Source: Methylophaga sp. (GTDB lineage: Bacteria > Pseudomonadota > Gammaproteobacteria > Nitrosococcales > Methylophagaceae). From it: a stretch of 8,134 bases of DNA. The position numbers and the translations under genes are program-made. This document shows, piece by piece, positions 5,560-8,134 of the stretch (positions are counted from its first letter, which is position 1; each line of letters starts with the position of its first letter). The notes under the pieces are model-generated. The model did not search any database and was not told the origin of the DNA. It worked only from the letters and a program-made list of their open reading frames with translations. The stretch lies in NCBI GenBank assembly GCA_014762585.1, contig JABURN010000177.1, positions 1 through 8,134 of the forward strand, given 5' to 3'.

Positions 5560-6572
5560 GTTTAAAAAAGCAGCAAGGCCTCTCCTTAATCGAATTGATG
5601 ATTTCCCTGTTACTCAGCCTCATCGTCATTGCAGCGGTGATCCAGGTCTTTCTGTCCAGCCGCCAGATGTATCGTGTGCAGACCGCCACAGCGCATATTC
5701 AGGAGAATGGCCGTTATGCGATGCACGTCTTGTCAGATAAGCTGTTGAATGTCGGTTATCAGGGGTGTGGCTCTTTCCAGATTGCTGACAATGAAGTCAA
5801 TAACACGCTGAACACGCCCAGCAATTATCTATGGAATTTCTCTGTTCCCCTTCAGGGTGCCGAAGCCACAGGGCCCAATCTCTGGACACCATCACTCGAT
5901 GCCAGCATCACTAACCCGGTTGCAGGCAGTGATGTGATTACGCTGAGAACAATTAATCAGCCGGAAATCCGGGTCACTCAGCATCCTGGTGGAACGCCCC
6001 CCGGCTCAGCGGCCATCATGGTGCCTGCCGGTAATCTGTTGCAGCAATTCGATATCGTGATGGTCACCGATTGTGAATCGGCGGCCATTTTCCAGATTAC
6101 CTCTGCCAATCCCAGCACTTCCGGCACGCTGACCCATAACACCGGTTTTGGCTCGCCGGGTAATGCCACCAAGGCTTTAGGCAAAAATTACACCGGTGGC
6201 TGGATCAGCCGTATGCTCACCACCAGTTTCTATGTACGTAACAATGCTGACGGCATTCCCGCTTTATATATGAAACAAGGCAGTAATAACGTCGAAGAAC
6301 TGGTGAGCGGGGTCGAGTCTATGCAACTGGAGTATGGCATAGACACGGACGGGGACGGCTCGACTGATGCCTATCGCAGTGCAAATGCGGTTGCCAACTG
6401 GAGTCAGGTCGTCAGCATTAAAATAGATTTGGTCATGGTCAGTGAGGAAGACAACCTGACCGTGGACGGGCCGCAGGATTACTTGCTGGATGGCAACACT
6501 ATCACCCCGGCTGATCGCCGGCTTCGCTCCGTTTTCTCGAAAACCATTACTCTGCGTAACCGCGTGCCATAA
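5556..6572 (+). CDS. pilW: Type IV pilus minor pilin PilW
   Basis: PilW is the large minor pilin (GspJ-like) of the type IVa tip complex, thought to link with PilX to the adhesin PilY1. The 338-residue product begins with leader MSLKKQQG cleaved before Leu9, then SLIELMISLLLSLIVIAAVI, with Glu13 as Glu5. QTATAHIQENGRYAMHVL with the following DKLLNVGYQGCG (about residues 42-72) is diagnostic of PilW. Near the C-terminus is YGIDTDGDGSTDAY (residues 260-273), whose D263-x-D265-x-D267-G-x-x-D271 looks like a calcium-binding loop. The start codon is GTG at 5556, overlapping the pilV TGA by 4 bases, with AGGGG about 8 bases upstream. A clear coupled gene in the operon. Confidence 0.93.
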   Translation: MSLKKQQGLSLIELMISLLLSLIVIAAVIQVFLSSRQMYRVQTATAHIQENGRYAMHVLSDKLLNVGYQGCGSFQIADNEVNNTLNTPSNYLWNFSVPLQGAEATGPNLWTPSLDASITNPVAGSDVITLRTINQPEIRVTQHPGGTPPGSAAIMVPAGNLLQQFDIVMVTDCESAAIFQITSANPSTSGTLTHNTGFGSPGNATKALGKNYTGGWISRMLTTSFYVRNNADGIPALYMKQGSNNVEELVSGVESMQLEYGIDTDGDGSTDAYRSANAVANWSQVVSIKIDLVMVSEEDNLTVDGPQDYLLDGNTITPADRRLRSVFSKTITLRNRVP

Positions 6573-6577
6573 GGAGG
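6570..6577 (+). promoter_or_regulatory. Strong Shine-Dalgarno of pilX overlapping pilW stop
   Basis: TAAGGAGG contains the pilW stop TAA and a full Shine-Dalgarno core. It is immediately followed by an ATG (6578), too close to be used, and has a 6-base gap to the next in-frame ATG at 6584, which it therefore selects. Confidence 0.75.
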
Positions 6578-6583
6578 ATGACA

Positions 6584-7105
6584 ATGAGACAGCAAGGTGC
6601 CGCCCTGGTCATCAGTATGATTCTGCTGGTGCTGATTACAATCATCGGACTTTCCTCCATGCGTAGCGGTGTTATGCAGCAGAAAATGGCCACCAATGAA
6701 CGCGATAAAGCACTCTCCTTTGAAGCAGCAGAAACGGTGCTGAGAGACGCCGAAAACTGGCTTAGCAGCCAGCTGGTTGAACCCTTACCCACCGACGATG
6801 GCAGTACCCGGGTCTGGAATCTCAATGCCATGGACCCGAATGATGCCAACCCGCAGAGCTGGTGGCAGGAACGGGATCAGACCTGGTGGAACAACAACAG
6901 CGTTGCTTATGGCACTGCCCTGTCGAATATCAATTCTGCTCCCCGTAGCATCATTGAGTTTCAGTATTTCAAATCGGACGATCTGGTCATCGGTGATGGC
7001 GGTGTTCCCAATGGTACCGTTTATTACCGCGTCACCGGCCAGGGGACCGGCGGTACTGATGTTGCCAGAACGCTGCTGCAGAGCACGACTGCCAAGAGGT
7101 TTTAG
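6584..7105 (+). CDS. pilX: Type IV pilus assembly protein PilX
   Basis: PilX is a minor pilin (compared with GspK) of the type IVa tip complex that supports surface display of PilY1. From the ATG at 6584 the product is 173 residues; the earlier in-frame ATG at 6578 would add Met-Thr but abuts the Shine-Dalgarno. The N-terminus MRQQGAALVISMILLVLITI onward fits the PilX N-terminal family: a short leader ending Gly5, then a hydrophobic helix, then MQQKMATNERDKALSFEAAE (residues 31-50), a hallmark of PilX. The fifth residue after the leader is Ile10 rather than Glu. The middle is rich in Trp (QSWWQERDQTWWNNNS). AGAGG in its last codons serves pilY1, which starts 2 bases after the stop. Confidence 0.92.
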   Translation: MRQQGAALVISMILLVLITIIGLSSMRSGVMQQKMATNERDKALSFEAAETVLRDAENWLSSQLVEPLPTDDGSTRVWNLNAMDPNDANPQSWWQERDQTWWNNNSVAYGTALSNINSAPRSIIEFQYFKSDDLVIGDGGVPNGTVYYRVTGQGTGGTDVARTLLQSTTAKRF

Positions 7106-7107
7106 TC

Positions 7108-8085
7108 ATGACCAACCGTCCACTCTTTAGCTTGGTTCTGGCAGTTACTCTATTCGCTCTGAACAGCTTTGCTCAGGCGGCGACTCTAAGTCTCAGCAAC
7201 GTGCCACTCTATCTCGGCGGCAGTGTTGCACCCAATGTGGTGCTGACCCTCGATGACTCCGGCTCGATGCAATGGGAGAACATGCCGGATGATAACTGGA
7301 CTTACTATCTCTACCCTCCCCGTGACAATGTCTATGGTGGCAATGACTATGGGCGTTTTGTCCCTTTCTTCACTAATGCCAGCTACAACGTTCGGATTCG
7401 TAGTCCGCATGTGAATAAGGTGTATTACAACCCGGAAGTGACCTATGTTCCCTGGTCTGACTCCGACGGGAGCTCTATGGGTGATGTCAGCCCCAGCTGC
7501 GCCCCACACAACCCTGATAATACCAGTTTGGGTTGCCGTAATCTCACACAGAACAATACCGAAGCGGCTAACTGGGAATATTACAACGGCGGGTCGGGCG
7601 GCTTTCCCGGCGGTGTCTGGACCAACTACCAGAATCACACCTTTTACCCGGCTGTTTACTACCGCTACACCGGTGGCGATAGCTGGAACGCCAGTAACTA
7701 TCAGCGCATAGAAATCCGCAGTGGCAGCAATTACACAGGAGGCCCGGATCGTGAAGACTGCGCCAATGCTCCTGTGTGTACTTATCAGGAAGAGATTCAG
7801 AACTTTGCCAACTGGTATAGCTACTATCGTTCGCGGATCCTCGCAGCCCGTGCCGGAATTGGCAGAGCATTTGGCTCCCAGGGGCAAGGCATGCGCGTCG
7901 GTTTTGCTGCCATTAATCAGGGTGGTAAAACTTTGGATAATGTCTGGAGTGATCAGGCGATGATTACTGGCGTTAGACCTTTCAGCGGCAGCAATCGAGA
8001 TAATTTTTTCGATCAACTCTACGGCAGAAACATTGGTCAGTCCGGCACGCCACTTCGCTCGGCGACAAAGAATGTCGGCGACTAA
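7108..8085 (+). CDS. pilY1: PilY1 N-terminal part, ended by an in-frame stop
   Basis: PilY1 is the large tip-associated adhesin/mechanosensor of type IVa pili, normally over 1000 residues with an N-terminal von Willebrand A-like part and a C-terminal beta-propeller. Only 325 codons precede TAA at 8083-8085. A signal peptide (MTNRPLFSLVLAVTLFALNS, then FAQA before Ala25) precedes LTLDDSGSM (residues 46-54), a DxSxS metal site with Asp49, Ser51 and Ser53. The motif VYYNPEVTYVPW (about residues 105-116) is typical of PilY1. An aromatic- and Asn/Gly-rich stretch spans about 148-188. The end, SGTPLRSATKNVGD, is the conserved place where PilY1 continues, and the frame after TAA does so, so this is probably not the true end. 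The ATG is supported by AGAGG 8 bases upstream. The annotated fragment could secrete a truncated, VWA-only protein; otherwise it is a broken gene or a base error. Confidence 0.85.
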   Translation: MTNRPLFSLVLAVTLFALNSFAQAATLSLSNVPLYLGGSVAPNVVLTLDDSGSMQWENMPDDNWTYYLYPPRDNVYGGNDYGRFVPFFTNASYNVRIRSPHVNKVYYNPEVTYVPWSDSDGSSMGDVSPSCAPHNPDNTSLGCRNLTQNNTEAANWEYYNGGSGGFPGGVWTNYQNHTFYPAVYYRYTGGDSWNASNYQRIEIRSGSNYTGGPDREDCANAPVCTYQEEIQNFANWYSYYRSRILAARAGIGRAFGSQGQGMRVGFAAINQGGKTLDNVWSDQAMITGVRPFSGSNRDNFFDQLYGRNIGQSGTPLRSATKNVGD

Positions 8086-8134
8086 TATGAAAGAACAGAG
8101 AACCGGGGGCCCTGGGGGGAAACGCCGGGCAGTG
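8086..8134 (+). pseudogene. pilY1: In-frame continuation of pilY1 after the stop (runs off window)
   Basis: Directly after the TAA, in the same frame, the codons read YERTENRGPWGETPGS to the window end. RGPWG followed by TPG after a VGxYxxR segment is what PilY1 proteins show downstream of GTPLRxAL. Joined across the stop the sequence would read VGD-x-YERTENRGPWG, where x is expected to be Tyr or another aromatic residue; TAT or TAC differs from TAA by one base. No plausible separate start with this frame is visible. Confidence 0.7.

Noticed and set aside
7186..8016. 276-codon open frame on the minus strand opposite pilY1
   Set aside because: It lies entirely antisense to a well-recognised gene, has no recognisable domain and no convincing ribosome-binding site; openness on that strand follows from codon composition of pilY1.
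8088..8134. A new gene starting at the ATG at 8087-8089, just after the pilY1 stop
   Set aside because: The product in that frame (MKEQRTGGPGGKRRAV) looks random, whereas the pilY1 frame gives a family-like continuation.

Overview
The window holds two oppositely transcribed motility gene blocks that diverge from a 265-base intergenic region (4321-4585). The left block (minus strand, 4320 down to 1) is the flagellar rod and hook run flgB-flgC-flgD-flgE-flgF-flgG, with flgG cut by the window edge. The right block (plus strand, 4586 to 8134) is a type IVa pilus minor-pilin run fimT/fimU-pilV-pilW-pilX-pilY1, with pilY1 running into the other edge. Every long open stretch is explained by these eleven genes. 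The gene content, mid-range base composition, -24/-12 (sigma-54) type flagellar promoters and the fimU-pilVWXY1 order all suggest a gammaproteobacterium with sigma-54-controlled flagella and type IV pili. I cannot name the genus.

Flagellar block: flgB, flgC, flgD and flgE are packed 2 to 16 bases apart, and Shine-Dalgarno sequences overlap the end of the preceding gene for flgC and flgE. A good -24/-12 promoter (4357-4372) lies just upstream of flgB. After flgE there is a perfect 12-bp stem with a T tract (a terminator), then directly a second -24/-12-like promoter (1362-1377), then flgF and flgG. The block is therefore probably two transcription units, flgBCDE and flgFG(...), as known in Pseudomonas aeruginosa. 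The products are the proximal rod (FlgB, FlgC, FlgF), distal rod (FlgG), hook scaffold/cap (FlgD) and hook (FlgE).

Pilus block: fimT/pilV overlap by 10 bases and pilV/pilW by 4 bases, while pilX and pilY1 follow after gaps of 11 and 2 bases, so this looks like one translationally coupled operon. FimT, PilV, PilW and PilX carry type III prepilin leaders and would form the priming/tip complex that displays PilY1. The pilY1 frame is interrupted by a TAA at 8083-8085, and the same frame then continues with sequence typical of PilY1 to the window end. This is either a real nonsense mutation or a sequence error near the end of the available sequence.

I see no mobile element, CRISPR array, tRNA or rRNA, and no convincing undescribed system. 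The points most worth a second look are the pilY1 stop, the terminator-promoter junction between flgE and flgF, and the palindromes in the shared flagellum/pilus intergenic region.
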